This document shows, one piece after another, positions 44,788 through 53,857 of a DNA stretch of 64,000 nucleotides. The notes under the pieces were generated by a model. It made no database searches, was not told the origin of the DNA, and saw only the letters and a list, made by a program, of their open reading frames with translations. Position numbers and translations under genes: made by a program. Position 1 is the first letter of the stretch. Each line of letters starts with the position of its first letter. Source of the stretch: DATFVA01 sp963811905 (GTDB lineage: Bacteria; Bacteroidota; Ignavibacteria; Ignavibacteriales; Ignavibacteriaceae); NCBI GenBank assembly GCA_963811905.1, contig CAWETK010000018.1, forward strand, positions 434,001-498,000, read 5' to 3'.

Positions 44788-46137
44788 TCATATGCTCTTT
44801 TTCTGCCATTCCCCTTTTTCATATTTCTTATAAATAACAGTGGTGTAGATTAATATGTATACAGGCAATGCTGTCCACGCCCAGGTTAATCCCCCGCCCA
44901 GAACAACACCGAATAAATAAGCGAGCGGTACGAAAATGAACAGGTTTGTTATTACCTCCGATTTCATTACAAAGAAAGTTTTGCCTGCTGCCTGCAGTCC
45001 GTTTGCCAGCACAACCCCTATTGCATAAAATATCTGCGCGAAACCTGCAATCCTTAGAGCGGGCTTAGCAACTTCTATAATTGACTGATTATTAGTGATT
45101 ATAAGAAGCACATACTGCGGGATGGCTATAAAAATTATTCCCAGGATGAAGGTATAGTAAGTAGCGATTTTCGCAGTTTCAAATCCGTATATTTTAGCGA
45201 TCCGGAACTTCCCGGAGCCGAGATTATTACCTACAAGTGTCTGTACTGCTATGCCGAATCCGAAACATGGAAGAAATGAAATGAACAGAGTACTTATTAT
45301 TGCCTGCGAGGCAGCCTGCTGCTGTGTTCCGATCAAACCGGTGATAACTATAAATAGAAGGAATCCGATAAGTATAAATACATTTTGAAATGAAACCGGA
45401 AGAGAAATCTTATAGATCTTCATTATAAGTTCAAAGTTCAATCTGAAATTCCTGAAAGGATGAAACTTATGCCTGTATACCGGCATCATCAGTACTGAAG
45501 TATAGAAAACAAAATCGAAGGTTGTAGCAAGCGTTGATGCAAAGCCGGCTCCTGCCAGTCCCATTCTCGGCATACCAAAGTTGCCGTATATGAAAATATA
45601 ATTGAAAAAAATATTAAGCAGGTTTGTTATCACCCCCGAGAACATGAATATTTTTGTTTTGCTGATCCCGAAATAAAATCCCCTGTAGGATACGCTGATC
45701 AGAAAGAACGGGATACCGAGGAATCGATAGAAGATATACTGTCCTGCATAATTTCCTACGACCTTATCTGCCGCAAAAAAGTCAGCTATCTGGTAGGCGG
45801 CGAGCACACCAATAGCTGCAACGACAATTCCTATTATAAAACCTATAATAAGAGAATTTGTCAGTGCGAGACTGCAGCCGTCAAAATCGTTCTCTCCGTA
45901 TTTTCTTGCTACAATAACATGTGTTCCTGTAGCAAGACTTGAAAAAAAGCTGATTAAAGCCCAGGTAGCAAGTACCCCGATTCCCATAGCAGCAAGCGCA
46001 TACGTTGCTTCGTCTAATCGACCTACCATAGCTGAATCGGTTAGTGAGACAACCATCTGTGTCGATAATCCTGCAATCGCGGGAAGTGCAAGTTTAAGAA
46101 TAGCCTTATAATAGCTGTTAACAGGAAGTATTTTCAT
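44788..46137 (-). CDS. MATE-family multidrug/Na+ or H+ antiporter
   Basis: 449 residues, twelve predicted membrane helices in two bundles. Near the N-terminus LALPAIAGLSTQMVVSLTDS and AMVGRLDEATYALAAMGIG are typical of MATE transporters, and FGFGIAVQTLVGNNLGSGKF marks the second bundle. Family members export cationic drugs and metabolites using Na+ or H+. The substrate is unknown. It stands alone between a tRNA-Ala and the palindromic array. Confidence 0.92.
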   Translation of the reverse strand: MKILPVNSYYKAILKLALPAIAGLSTQMVVSLTDSAMVGRLDEATYALAAMGIGVLATWALISFFSSLATGTHVIVARKYGENDFDGCSLALTNSLIIGFIIGIVVAAIGVLAAYQIADFFAADKVVGNYAGQYIFYRFLGIPFFLISVSYRGFYFGISKTKIFMFSGVITNLLNIFFNYIFIYGNFGMPRMGLAGAGFASTLATTFDFVFYTSVLMMPVYRHKFHPFRNFRLNFELIMKIYKISLPVSFQNVFILIGFLLFIVITGLIGTQQQAASQAIISTLFISFLPCFGFGIAVQTLVGNNLGSGKFRIAKIYGFETAKIATYYTFILGIIFIAIPQYVLLIITNNQSIIEVAKPALRIAGFAQIFYAIGVVLANGLQAAGKTFFVMKSEVITNLFIFVPLAYLFGVVLGGGLTWAWTALPVYILIYTTVIYKKYEKGEWQKKSI

Positions 46138-46218
46138 CGGAAGTAAAGATATGAAAAAATAGGGAATTTGCGGATTGAAGGGATGAGGAATTATCGGATT
46201 TGTGAATCGGAATTTCAG

Positions 46219-46291
46219 TGGAGCTAACCGGGATCGAACCGGCGACCTTCTCGTTGCGAACGAGACGCTCTCCCAGCTGAGCTATAGCCCC
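46219..46291 (-). tRNA. tRNA-Ala (anticodon CGC)
   Basis: On the minus strand a 73-nt cloverleaf: acceptor GGGGCTA/TAGCTCC, D arm GCTCAGCTGGGAGAGC, anticodon loop TTCGCAA in a TCTCG/CGAGA stem (anticodon CGC), T arm CCGGTTCGATCCCGG, discriminator A. CCA is not encoded. Its acceptor stem matches the Ala tRNA at 49962. Confidence 0.95.
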
Positions 46292-46365
46292 GGGTTATAT
46301 AAATGTACAAATGAAATTTAGTTCAAGTTTGAATGGGGTTCAAGCCTGCCCGCATTGGGCGGGAT

Positions 46366-46394
46366 CTTCGCGCCTCCGCGTCTTTGCGGTGAAA
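46366..46394. repeat. Member of the CGCAAAGACGCG dispersed repeat family
   Basis: On the minus strand it reads CACCGCAAAGACGCGGAGG and continues GCGCG; an almost identical copy lies at 49249-49276 and a weaker one at 35868-35894. It is in the 177-base gap between the tRNA-Ala and the CoA-binding gene. Confidence 0.75.
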
Positions 46395-46468
46395 CCTTTA
46401 ATCTTCGCAAATCTATCTAATCTGTTAAATCCGTGTCCCTTCCCTCCCTCACTCCGCTGCTTCCCGCT

Positions 46469-46960
46469 TCATCTCTCCCGGAACCCGCCCGTCAGCCTTG
46501 TAATGCCGCGGATACACTTATGTCCGAAATCAACAGGTTCACAGAACATCATAGGGCAGCCTCCGGGGATAACTGCAATATTGTTATCATGGCACATTTG
46601 GACTGCTTTATCAGATATACTGCTTGATGGTTTACCACTCCCCCGGAATCCCGACATATTATGCATCCAGACTCTTTTAACTCCTGCTTCAATACAGTCG
46701 GATACAATTTTCTCAGTAATGGCCGGATTAGTAACTATCACAACACCATCAATACTGGCTCCGATGGTTTTAACGTCCGGATAACATTTCTCCCCTTCGT
46801 ATTCATCAGAGTTTGGATTCACGGCGAAAACAGTGTGACCTGTTTCTTTAAGTTTTTTATATATACCGTTTGCGACGCCGGCTGTTTCTCTTTTTACACC
46901 TGCAACAGCAATATTTTTCTGTGAAAGGAACTCTGCGGCAAGCTGATCTATTTTACTCAT
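46469..46960 (-). CDS. CoA-binding domain protein (YccU family)
   Basis: 163 residues. Rossmann-type CoA-binding domain: NIAVAGVKRETAGVANGIYK at the N-terminus and KRVWMHNMSGFRGSGKP then GGCPMMFCEPVDFGHKC toward the C-terminus, which are the conserved stretches of the YccU family. I start at ATG 46960 because GGGGAG lies 6-7 bases upstream; an upstream in-frame ATG (47023) has no such site. Function is unknown. It follows the PorV-like gene by 28 bases and may be in its operon. Confidence 0.85.
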   Translation of the reverse strand: MSKIDQLAAEFLSQKNIAVAGVKRETAGVANGIYKKLKETGHTVFAVNPNSDEYEGEKCYPDVKTIGASIDGVVIVTNPAITEKIVSDCIEAGVKRVWMHNMSGFRGSGKPSSSISDKAVQMCHDNNIAVIPGGCPMMFCEPVDFGHKCIRGITRLTGGFRER

Positions 46961-46988
46961 CTTATTCTCCCCGAATAAAAAATTTAAC

Positions 46989-48218
46989 CTACTCAAATAT
47001 AAAATTTGAAAATAATAGTTCAATACCTGAGTATGAGGCTTCCTGGTAAGCGTTTATCAGGTATCTCGTGTTATAGTATCTGAGATCAATATGATCTGCA
47101 ACAAAATTCATAGCGGCATTAGTTCTCTGGTCAGCCAAAAATGTAAACAGTCCTTTCAGTCTGAATCCCCACCCATCGGTTTTTTGCAAATCGAAAGGCC
47201 CGGAAATATGTCCCCGCATATATTCAGCCGACTCAAGTATTCCTATTTTTATTCCGGTATGAGAATAAACATTCTGATCCCCTTTAATACCTAAAATATT
47301 TTTACCAATACTTATATCTCCAAGGAAAGTCTGGTAAGGCAAAGTGCGTCCTGTAGAATCCCTTACGATCAGATAATCCTCGGCCTCTGATCCGAAATCC
47401 AGATGAAGCAATTCAATATCATATATTTCTTTAGGGAGACGTATTCCTGCTGAAATTCCATAACCTGCCCTGGCAATCCTCGGAAGAGGATCTGCCTGAG
47501 CACGATCAATGTAATATACTTTGCTTCCGATATTTGATTGCGAATATCCGATAGAAAAATCCAGTGATGGCACGATGCGGAGATTGCGGGAAATTTCATT
47601 TTGAATTTTGAGTCCGATCAGGTTAAATACGGGCACATTAATAAACAGTCCCAGATCCAATGCTCCTGCTCCTTTGCCCCCTTTATCATCTTTTATTGAA
47701 TACCCGTACAAATCGGAAGTGATGCTCTTATATGTAATCCCTGCACTGAAACTGACTGGATAATTAAAACCGATTCCTAATGAATATGCATTATAACTGT
47801 CTTTCTGAGCAAACGATGAAAGTTCTATAAATTCATGAGAATTAAAAGTAGTGCTGACATAGCCAGCCCCTACGCTGAGTGGTATCTTAAGCAAATGCTC
47901 AAAGTTATATCCCAGGTTAAAGCCAAAGCTGTTGATGTTATCATGTAAAAACCCGTAGGAACTGCCTCCCAGTTCGGGGTTATGCAAATAAAACTGAAGA
48001 CTGAAATTTGTTGATTGTCCCTGGTACCCTAATTTCGCAGGATTATAAAGAAACCCATAAGCATCATAGGCAGGAAGTGCCGTTCCGATTGAGCCCATAG
48101 CTGCATTGTCGGGAGAAACAGGGTAAGCAAGGAATGGTAATGCAGCCTGGAACTGTGCAGAAGCAGAATTAAATAATATAGCTATGAAAAATAAAATTGA
48201 ACCCGCTGATCTTTTCAT
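46989..48218 (-). CDS. PorV-like outer-membrane barrel protein
   Basis: 409 residues. Signal peptide (1-21, FNSASAQ). The N-terminal segment AFLPFLAYPVSPDNAAMGS-like (PFLAYPVSPDNAAMGSIGTA) followed by YNPAKL is the pattern of PorV/PorQ-type FadL-like barrels, which in FCB bacteria include the type IX secretion shuttle. Alternating hydrophobic strands fill the rest and the final residue region ends FSNFIFE. No PorU or other secretion genes adjoin, so a specific PorV function cannot be claimed. Another such barrel lies at 57963. Confidence 0.7.
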   Translation of the reverse strand: MKRSAGSILFFIAILFNSASAQFQAALPFLAYPVSPDNAAMGSIGTALPAYDAYGFLYNPAKLGYQGQSTNFSLQFYLHNPELGGSSYGFLHDNINSFGFNLGYNFEHLLKIPLSVGAGYVSTTFNSHEFIELSSFAQKDSYNAYSLGIGFNYPVSFSAGITYKSITSDLYGYSIKDDKGGKGAGALDLGLFINVPVFNLIGLKIQNEISRNLRIVPSLDFSIGYSQSNIGSKVYYIDRAQADPLPRIARAGYGISAGIRLPKEIYDIELLHLDFGSEAEDYLIVRDSTGRTLPYQTFLGDISIGKNILGIKGDQNVYSHTGIKIGILESAEYMRGHISGPFDLQKTDGWGFRLKGLFTFLADQRTNAAMNFVADHIDLRYYNTRYLINAYQEASYSGIELLFSNFIFE

Positions 48219-48489
48219 ATTATCCCCGAAAAAATTTTTTATTTGAATAAAACATATCTAAAGCCGGTTTAATTTTCAATTGTAAAATAGAGATGGTTAG
48301 CGTGAAGGCTGTCATTTGAAAAAATAGCCCGCATTAGTAGATTCTTTCGGGTAAACCTGTATCAGTGTGAGAAGACGTCTTATTCTTTTAAGTCATTTCA
48401 TAATAAAGAATTAAGAATTCTTTGCAAAAACAAACTGGTACATTGATTGTTGTTAAAATTACGAGGGTTCAATAAACTGAGTGTCATTT

Positions 48490-48858
48490 ATGGAAAATTT
48501 CAGCCGGGAATTTCGTGATGACGTATTAATTATCCGCGTCACACTCGAAAAAACCACACTTAAGGATGCATTAGAATTTCAGGATTATCTGGAATCGGAT
48601 ATCATCCTGGAATATGAAAAGATCGTCGTCGATCTTTCCACCTGCGATGTTGTAGATGCAACATTCCTCGGTGTTCTTGTCATTGCATCCAAAAAGATCT
48701 CCGAATACGGCGGAAGAATGAAACTCGTTTTGCCCCCCCAGGTATTTATTTACAGCGGTGTGAAAAGAATTTTCCATACCTACCTTTCCAGCAGTGATGC
48801 AATTACAAGTTTTAATTTCGGAAGGAATTTGCCAGGCCCACGCAGATCCCCGTTTTAA
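48490..48858 (+). CDS. STAS-domain anti-sigma-factor antagonist
   Basis: 122 residues from ATG 48490 (GTG at 48481 is an alternative). STAS fold: FRDDVLIIRVTLEKTTL, then KIVVDLSTCDVVDATFLGVLVIASKK. The phosphorylatable residue is normally Ser or Thr in the DSxGL-type loop; here it is Ala-Thr in VDATFLG, so Thr may serve. Such proteins bind an anti-sigma or sulfate transporter partner. No RsbW-like kinase or sigma factor adjoins, so the partner is unknown. It stands alone, upstream of a long gap. Confidence 0.82.
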   Translation: MENFSREFRDDVLIIRVTLEKTTLKDALEFQDYLESDIILEYEKIVVDLSTCDVVDATFLGVLVIASKKISEYGGRMKLVLPPQVFIYSGVKRIFHTYLSSSDAITSFNFGRNLPGPRRSPF

Positions 48859-49424
48859 TAGAAGGATTGGTAGAAATTGATTGCCCTCAAACTGCACACA
48901 TAGAGCGAGGATCCTATCCGCTGCACGATACTTTTAGACATGAATCCAAAAAATCTTTGTGAAATTATACGTTCAAACCTCGTGCTTCTCTGCTCAAATC
49001 CTCTGAACCTTAGAATCATTTCCGACCTTAACTGATCCAATGTAAAACCTTCGAAGTGTACAAAACGATGTCTGCCTACTCCACCACTCCATTCCACTGA
49101 CTTACTTCGTGTACTTTTCAAACAGACGACGAAGTCGTCCTTTGTGTCCTCAAAAAACTTCGTGTGACTTTGTGCTTACCTTTGTGCTACTCTGTGCTAC
49201 CCCTCCTCCCCGGCGTAGCCGTCTCTTACCCCCACCCCCGACCCCCCTCCGCGCCTCCGCGTCTTTGCGGTGAAATATTCCACGCACCCTCCACTCCGTC
49301 ATTCGCCTTACTTCTTCCTCCCTTTTGTGTTTTATCTTGCCTCTCCTACTTCTTCCTTCTCCCTTTTGTCTTTTATCTTGCCTCCCCTACTTCTCCCTTC
49401 TTACTTTTATCTTTTATCTTGACA
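48859..49424. other. Repeat-rich, gene-poor region
   Basis: 566 bases with no supported gene. Part 1 (about 48900-49200) holds degenerate words such as TTCGTGTG and TTTGTGC in a row. Part 2 has the CGCAAAGACGCG-type repeat (49249-49276). Part 3 (49310-49424) is a pyrimidine-rich stretch with direct repeats of CTTTTGT and TTTTATCTTGCCTC. Such text is typical of decayed intergenic DNA in FCB genomes. Confidence 0.6.
49249..49276. repeat. Member of the CGCAAAGACGCG dispersed repeat family
   Basis: Reads CGCGCCTCCGCGTCTTTGCG on the plus strand, matching 46366-46394 over about 24 bases. It lies in a long gene-free stretch. Confidence 0.75.
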
Positions 49425-49820
49425 CTATTCCACCGGTGCAAACAATGCTGCCACCGCCCCTTCAGGATCCTGAATAACACAATACCTCCCGTATTTTCCC
49501 ATATCCCTGGGTTCTGCAATTACCTTTCCGCCATTCTTTCTGCATAGTTCTGCCGATTCATCAACATCTTTAACAGCAAAATAAATCAGCCACTGTGGAG
49601 GCAGATCGGCGTTAGCACCTCTTGCATGACATATGCCTGCAATTGTTCTGCCGGTATCCGGACTATTCATACTGAAATCATTATACTCTCCCATTGAAAC
49701 CGGCTCCGGTTTCCAGCCGATCACGCTGCTGTAAAAGTCTTTCACTTTTTCCGCATTACCCACCGTCAGGTCAGTCCATATAATAGACCCGCTTTCCAGC
49801 TGTTCTTCTTCTTTTTTCAT
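49425..49820 (-). CDS. Glyoxalase/VOC-superfamily protein
   Basis: 131 residues, a single vicinal-oxygen-chelate domain: IIWTDLTVGNAEKVKDFYSS and GWKPEPVSMGEYNDFSM at the N-terminus, VIQDPEGAVAALFAPVE at the C-terminus, in the usual beta-alpha-beta-beta-beta order repeated twice. Likely metal-binding, but the substrate cannot be inferred; this group (short, Trp-Thr-Asp opening) is often annotated only as VOC family. Confidence 0.85.
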   Translation of the reverse strand: MKKEEEQLESGSIIWTDLTVGNAEKVKDFYSSVIGWKPEPVSMGEYNDFSMNSPDTGRTIAGICHARGANADLPPQWLIYFAVKDVDESAELCRKNGGKVIAEPRDMGKYGRYCVIQDPEGAVAALFAPVE

Positions 49821-49961
49821 TTTTTTCCCGGTTTGATAAATTTATTTTATTCCAAATATAACTTTTATGACTATATTTTTCATTCCGCATTACTTCTTCC
49901 GCCTTTTATCTTCTTCCTTTTATCTTTTATCTTTTTATTTTTATATTTGTTTCATTGATTC

Positions 49962-50034
<73 letters not shown>

Positions 50035-50202
50035 CTAAAGATTGAGACAAAATTTTAGTCCCGATCAGCTCAATAATTTTCAGGCTTAACTATGCCCTGG
50101 CTGCCTTATTTATTTCCCCTTTCCTCTTACCCTGCCTTTTAATTCACGAATTCCAATCACACTTGATAAGTATAATAATTGGTATCCTTCAATAAAAAGA
50201 TC

Positions 50203-50583
50203 ATGAACCGAAAACCGAGAGTTCTTGTAGCAGAAGATGAATCTATTATTGCCCTTGATATAAAGAAAAGTCTGGAAAAGTGGGGTTTTAATGTGGAAGC
50301 AACATTCAGAACAGGTGAAGAATTACTGGATTTTGCTCAGAAAGATGATCCTGAAATATTAATAATGGACATATTTCTGGACGGGGAAATGGATGGCATA
50401 GAAGCAGCCAGAAGAGTCCTGAAAGAAAATAAAATTCCTGTAATATTTATGACCGGCGAAACTGTACCGGGTAAAATCTCCGAATTCATAGGTGGCTCTT
50501 TTGAATTCTTAAAAAAGCCTTTTTCGAAGATCGAACTGAAGCGGGCGCTTCATAAGGTTTACCCGGATTATTCACTTGATTAA
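50203..50583 (+). CDS. Single-domain response regulator
   Basis: 126-residue receiver from ATG 50203. VLVAEDESIIALDIKKSL, phosphoacceptor Asp in ILIMDIFLDGEMDGIEAAR, switch Thr in FMTGE, Lys in FLKKPFSK. The frame is open upstream to 50179 but no ribosome site is evident there. N-terminal wording and the Gly-Ile-Glu-Ala-Ala helix place it with the receivers at 30907 and 60786. No kinase adjoins; an output domain is absent. Confidence 0.9.
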   Translation: MNRKPRVLVAEDESIIALDIKKSLEKWGFNVEATFRTGEELLDFAQKDDPEILIMDIFLDGEMDGIEAARRVLKENKIPVIFMTGETVPGKISEFIGGSFEFLKKPFSKIELKRALHKVYPDYSLD

Positions 50584-50698
50584 TTTAATTTAAGGTGAAA
50601 CTCCATCGGAGCATCAGATATAATTTGAATTGTGTTAGTATTTCTGTATAGATTATAATCTTCGATTACAGAAATTTTATTTTTTAATAAGAACATAA

Positions 50699-51103
50699 AT
50701 GAAACAAATATTTTTCTCTCTCTTTATTACCATATTCTTTATTATCATCTTCTATCCCGGGTGTAAAGACCAGGTTACCGGCAGCGATATTGATAGCCGT
50801 GTTATTCCTGATTCCAATGTTAGTTATTCGCGCGACCTTCAGCCTGTATTAAATTTGAAATGCGCCTCGGCAGGCTGTCACGAAGATGCTGAGAGAGCCG
50901 GCGGATTGAGCGTTACTTCCTGTGTAAACACTAAAGAAGATCCCACAATAGTTGTCCCCGGGGAACCGGATAATAGTAGGCTTGTCTGGGCTGTAGAGGG
51001 AATCGGCAACTATCCAATGCCCCCCGCAGGTTATCCCCCTCTCACTCAAAATCAAATTAAAGGTATCTGGACGTGGATAAAGGAAGGTGCGGAGTGTAAT
51101 TAA
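50699..51103 (+). CDS. Lipoprotein with cytochrome-c-like CxxxxCH motif
   Basis: 134 residues. Lipoprotein signal (1-22) ending YPGC. A haem-binding-like motif CASAGCH near residue 59 has four, not two, residues between the cysteines, as seen in a group of planctomycete/FCB surface proteins (PSCyt1-like). A candidate sixth-ligand methionine lies in NYPMPPAG. The remaining cysteines (CVNT, ECN) could form a disulfide. It is a small outer-membrane-anchored protein that may bind haem; spacing makes true c-type attachment uncertain. Confidence 0.6.
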   Translation: MKQIFFSLFITIFFIIIFYPGCKDQVTGSDIDSRVIPDSNVSYSRDLQPVLNLKCASAGCHEDAERAGGLSVTSCVNTKEDPTIVVPGEPDNSRLVWAVEGIGNYPMPPAGYPPLTQNQIKGIWTWIKEGAECN

Positions 51104-51464
51104 AAAAATAGTGTAATAAGTGGTTAAGAAGATAAGAAGATGAGAGGATAGGCAGATTTTTTTTTAGCTCTTTAGTCCCAAATTGTTACACTGACATTTT
51201 GTCATATATTGATTTTTTCAACACTACAAAATTGCGTTTTTGGCTCGTTTTAGCGCTGTCTCATTTTGAGTCCTCCAGGCCTTTAAAAGGCCTCTTCCCG
51301 GCCTCAAAATACGGTGTAAATAGGGAGCCTGACATTTTGTCAGAGGTGTTAAAATTATCAACACTTTTAGCTTGAAGATACAGGGGGTGAAATTAGAGCT
51401 TTTACCTCATTAACCAACCGTTTGATTAATCATATTGACACAGCCCTCCCGCTGCTCCGAAATT
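51104..51464. other. Intergenic region with duplicated TGACATTTTGTCA motif and large palindromes
   Basis: Between convergent genes. TGACATTTTGTCA occurs perfectly at 51192-51204 and 51330-51342, each followed 14 to 16 bases later by CAACACT (51219-51225, 51359-51365). Between them lies the 17-bp palindrome AGGCCTTTAAAAGGCCT (51277-51293), framed by TTTTGAG (51264-51270) and CTCAAAA (51303-51309). This is a symmetrical, structured region with no gene; see the findings. Confidence 0.7.
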
Positions 51465-52457
51465 TCACAGCCATCCTTGTCCTCTGTACCAATCCACTGT
51501 TCTCTTAATACCTTCTTCGATGGAAATTTCCTGCCGGTATCCAATTTCATTTACGGCTTTCTGCGTTGAGCAGATCCAGGCGTGGCGGGTGATATCCCGC
51601 GCTTTTTCTATATTGAGCGTTGCCGGTTTGCTGCTGAACATCGCAAAGAACTGTGCTATGGAAGCGATGAAGTATACCATAAAATGCGGGACTTTAACAT
51701 GCAGCGGTTTCTTCTTCATTATTTTTTTAGTGGTTTCCCCTACTTCCTCCCAGGTATAAAATTTTTCCGAGCTGATGAAGTATGTTTGTCCCGCAGCCTT
51801 CTCATTTTCTGCAGCAAGAACGAATCCTCTCACAAGGTCGTTAACATGGATCAGGCTTATCAGTTTTCTGTCAAACCCGATGGTAGTAAATAATCCCTTC
51901 GCAAAGGTCTGAAAGAAAATAAAAATTTCAGTATCTCTCTCTCCGTAGACTGCGGGCGCACGGCAGATAGTAACCGGGATCCGGTCCATATATTCTTCTG
52001 CAGTTTTTTCCTGAGCGAGTTTACTTCTGCCGTAAGTTGTAATGGGATGAGGTTCATCTCTCTCATCTACAGGTTTTTCATCGAATGAAGGGCCTGCTGC
52101 AGTCTGGCTGCTGACAATAAGAAACCTTTTAATATTACTCCGGAATTCGAGTGCTGTTTCAAGCAATGATTTCGTTGTCTCCACATTTCCCCTGAAATAT
52201 CCTTCCGGTTTTTTGGATTTCACAACTCCTGCAACATGATAAATATACTGTGCATCAGTAAATGCTTTTCTTAAACTATCTTTATCGAATAATCCGCAGT
52301 CGAATATTTCAACCTGCTTCCCATCCAGCCATTTTAAATCGCTTGTCTTCCTTGTAATACATCTGACTTTATACCCTTTACTTAATAAATGATCTACAAG
52401 GTGACTGCCTACAAACCCATTCGCGCCGGTAACAACTGCAATTGGAGGATTTTTCAT
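51465..52457 (-). CDS. NAD-dependent epimerase/dehydratase family protein, possible ceramide reductase
   Basis: 330-residue extended SDR: GANGFVGSHLVDHLLSKGYK at the N-terminus (nucleotide motif), VSSQTAAGPS and YGRSKLAQEK for the catalytic Ser and Tyr-Lys. C-terminal part has a hydrophobic stretch near 255-275 (MVYFIASIAQFFAMF). In Caulobacter and others a CerR epimerase-type enzyme reduces the 3-oxo group of ceramide precursors; the divergent neighbour here is serine palmitoyltransferase, so CerR-like function is plausible. Family alone would fit many sugar or steroid-type substrates. Divergent from spt over a 114-base gap. Confidence 0.7.
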   Translation of the reverse strand: MKNPPIAVVTGANGFVGSHLVDHLLSKGYKVRCITRKTSDLKWLDGKQVEIFDCGLFDKDSLRKAFTDAQYIYHVAGVVKSKKPEGYFRGNVETTKSLLETALEFRSNIKRFLIVSSQTAAGPSFDEKPVDERDEPHPITTYGRSKLAQEKTAEEYMDRIPVTICRAPAVYGERDTEIFIFFQTFAKGLFTTIGFDRKLISLIHVNDLVRGFVLAAENEKAAGQTYFISSEKFYTWEEVGETTKKIMKKKPLHVKVPHFMVYFIASIAQFFAMFSSKPATLNIEKARDITRHAWICSTQKAVNEIGYRQEISIEEGIKRTVDWYRGQGWL

Positions 52458-52571
52458 ACTTAAGCTTATTTGTTTTTATTTCGATTAAATTTTACATTGA
52501 ACCGCCAAAATTTAAGAAATTATTATTCTATTCTTAAATTCTTTTATCTACAGGTATTTCCAGGAGGTTTT

Positions 52572-53765
52572 TTGGATCTTTTTAAGAAATGTTACGACTT
52601 CACGAGGGCCGATGAAGTTAAAGCATTAGGTTTATATCCATATTTCAGACCCATTGAAGAAAATGAAGGCCCGGTTGTTCAGATTGAAGGCCGCAAAGTT
52701 ATTATGGCCGGCTCAAATAATTATCTCGGATTAACTGCCCATCCCAGAGTAAAAGAGGCTGCAATAAAAGCAATTGAAAAATACGGCACTGGCTGTTCCG
52801 GTTCCCGTTATCTTACCGGCACTCTTGATTTACATATTGAACTGGAAGAAAAGCTCGCACAATTTTTTAATAAGGAAGCTGTCCTCCTTTTCAGCACCGG
52901 CTACCAGACCGGTCAGGGAATAATCCCGACTCTCGTTCAAAGAGGTGACTATGTAATCACCGATAAGGATAATCATGCCTGCCTGGTTGCCGGCACGCTT
53001 ATGGCCAAAGGAGCTACAGCGGATTTCGTAAGGTACAAGCACAATGATATGGATGACCTGGAGAGGGTAGTTAAAAAACTACCTGCTGAGGCAGGAAAAC
53101 TTATCGTAAGTGACGGTGTATTTTCAACGGGCGGCGAAATTGTAGATCTGCCGAAGTTAAACAAGATCGCAAAAGCATACGGCTGCAGGATATTGATAGA
53201 TGATGCACATTCTGTAGGTGTAATCGGCAAGAACGGCAAAGGTACTGCGAGCGAGTTTGATCTTGAAGGTGAAATTGATATGACGATGGGAACCTTCAGT
53301 AAAACGTTTGCATCCCTCGGCGGATTTGTTTCGGGAGAGTCAAAGGTAATAAATTATATCAAACATCATTCCCCTGCCCTTATTTTCAGCGCCTCACCTA
53401 CTCCGGCGTCCGTTGCTGCTGCTCTTGCAGCACTGGAAATTCTTAAGGAAGAGCCGGAAAGAGTTGACAAACTGATCCGCAATGCTGCTAAAATGAGGAA
53501 CGGTTTAAAGGATATGGGCTTTAATGTTCTAGCCGGCAGGACTGCGATTGTTCCTGTAATTGTCGGCGATGACCAGATCGCTTTCCAGATGTGGAAAATG
53601 CTCTATGATGCCGGTGTATTTGTGAATGTTTTCATTTCACCGGGCGTTCCTCCCGGAAGACAGATGATGCGGACCAGCTATATGGCTACTCACGAGGATG
53701 AACATCTGGATAAGATACTTGACATTTTTGAAGATACAGGTAAAAAACTCGGTTTGATTAGTTGA
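52572..53765 (+). CDS. spt: Serine palmitoyltransferase
   Basis: PLP-dependent alpha-oxoamine synthase that joins an acyl-CoA with L-serine to give 3-ketodihydrosphingosine, the first step of sphingolipid synthesis. 397 residues. The N-terminal YPYFRPIEENEGPVVQIEG and GSNNYLGLTAHPRVKEAA are characteristic of FCB enzymes. Lys244 in TFSKTFASLGG is the PLP lysine, and DDAHSVGVIG the cofactor-ring Asp/His. Start is TTG 52572, just after a strong AGGAGG (52562-52567); the open frame extends further upstream but lacks a ribosome site. Glycine C-acetyltransferase or AONS are alternatives but the Tyr-Pro-Tyr-Phe-Arg start and neighbours favour Spt. Confidence 0.86.
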   Translation: MDLFKKCYDFTRADEVKALGLYPYFRPIEENEGPVVQIEGRKVIMAGSNNYLGLTAHPRVKEAAIKAIEKYGTGCSGSRYLTGTLDLHIELEEKLAQFFNKEAVLLFSTGYQTGQGIIPTLVQRGDYVITDKDNHACLVAGTLMAKGATADFVRYKHNDMDDLERVVKKLPAEAGKLIVSDGVFSTGGEIVDLPKLNKIAKAYGCRILIDDAHSVGVIGKNGKGTASEFDLEGEIDMTMGTFSKTFASLGGFVSGESKVINYIKHHSPALIFSASPTPASVAAALAALEILKEEPERVDKLIRNAAKMRNGLKDMGFNVLAGRTAIVPVIVGDDQIAFQMWKMLYDAGVFVNVFISPGVPPGRQMMRTSYMATHEDEHLDKILDIFEDTGKKLGLIS

Positions 53766-53857
53766 TCTGTTTTAATTCAAAAGTTTATTTGTCAAAATAA
53801 TTCATAAGCATACCCCGCAAAGGTATGCTTTCATTTTTTAAATAAACAGGTGCAGAT

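Noticed and set aside
46989..48218. True type IX secretion PorV.
   Set aside because: The barrel pattern fits, but no other secretion gene lies nearby and PorV-like paralogues are common in FCB genomes.
48855..49121. 88-codon minus-strand frame after the STAS gene.
   Set aside because: Its sequence arises from degenerate repeat words and has no ribosome site or family resemblance.
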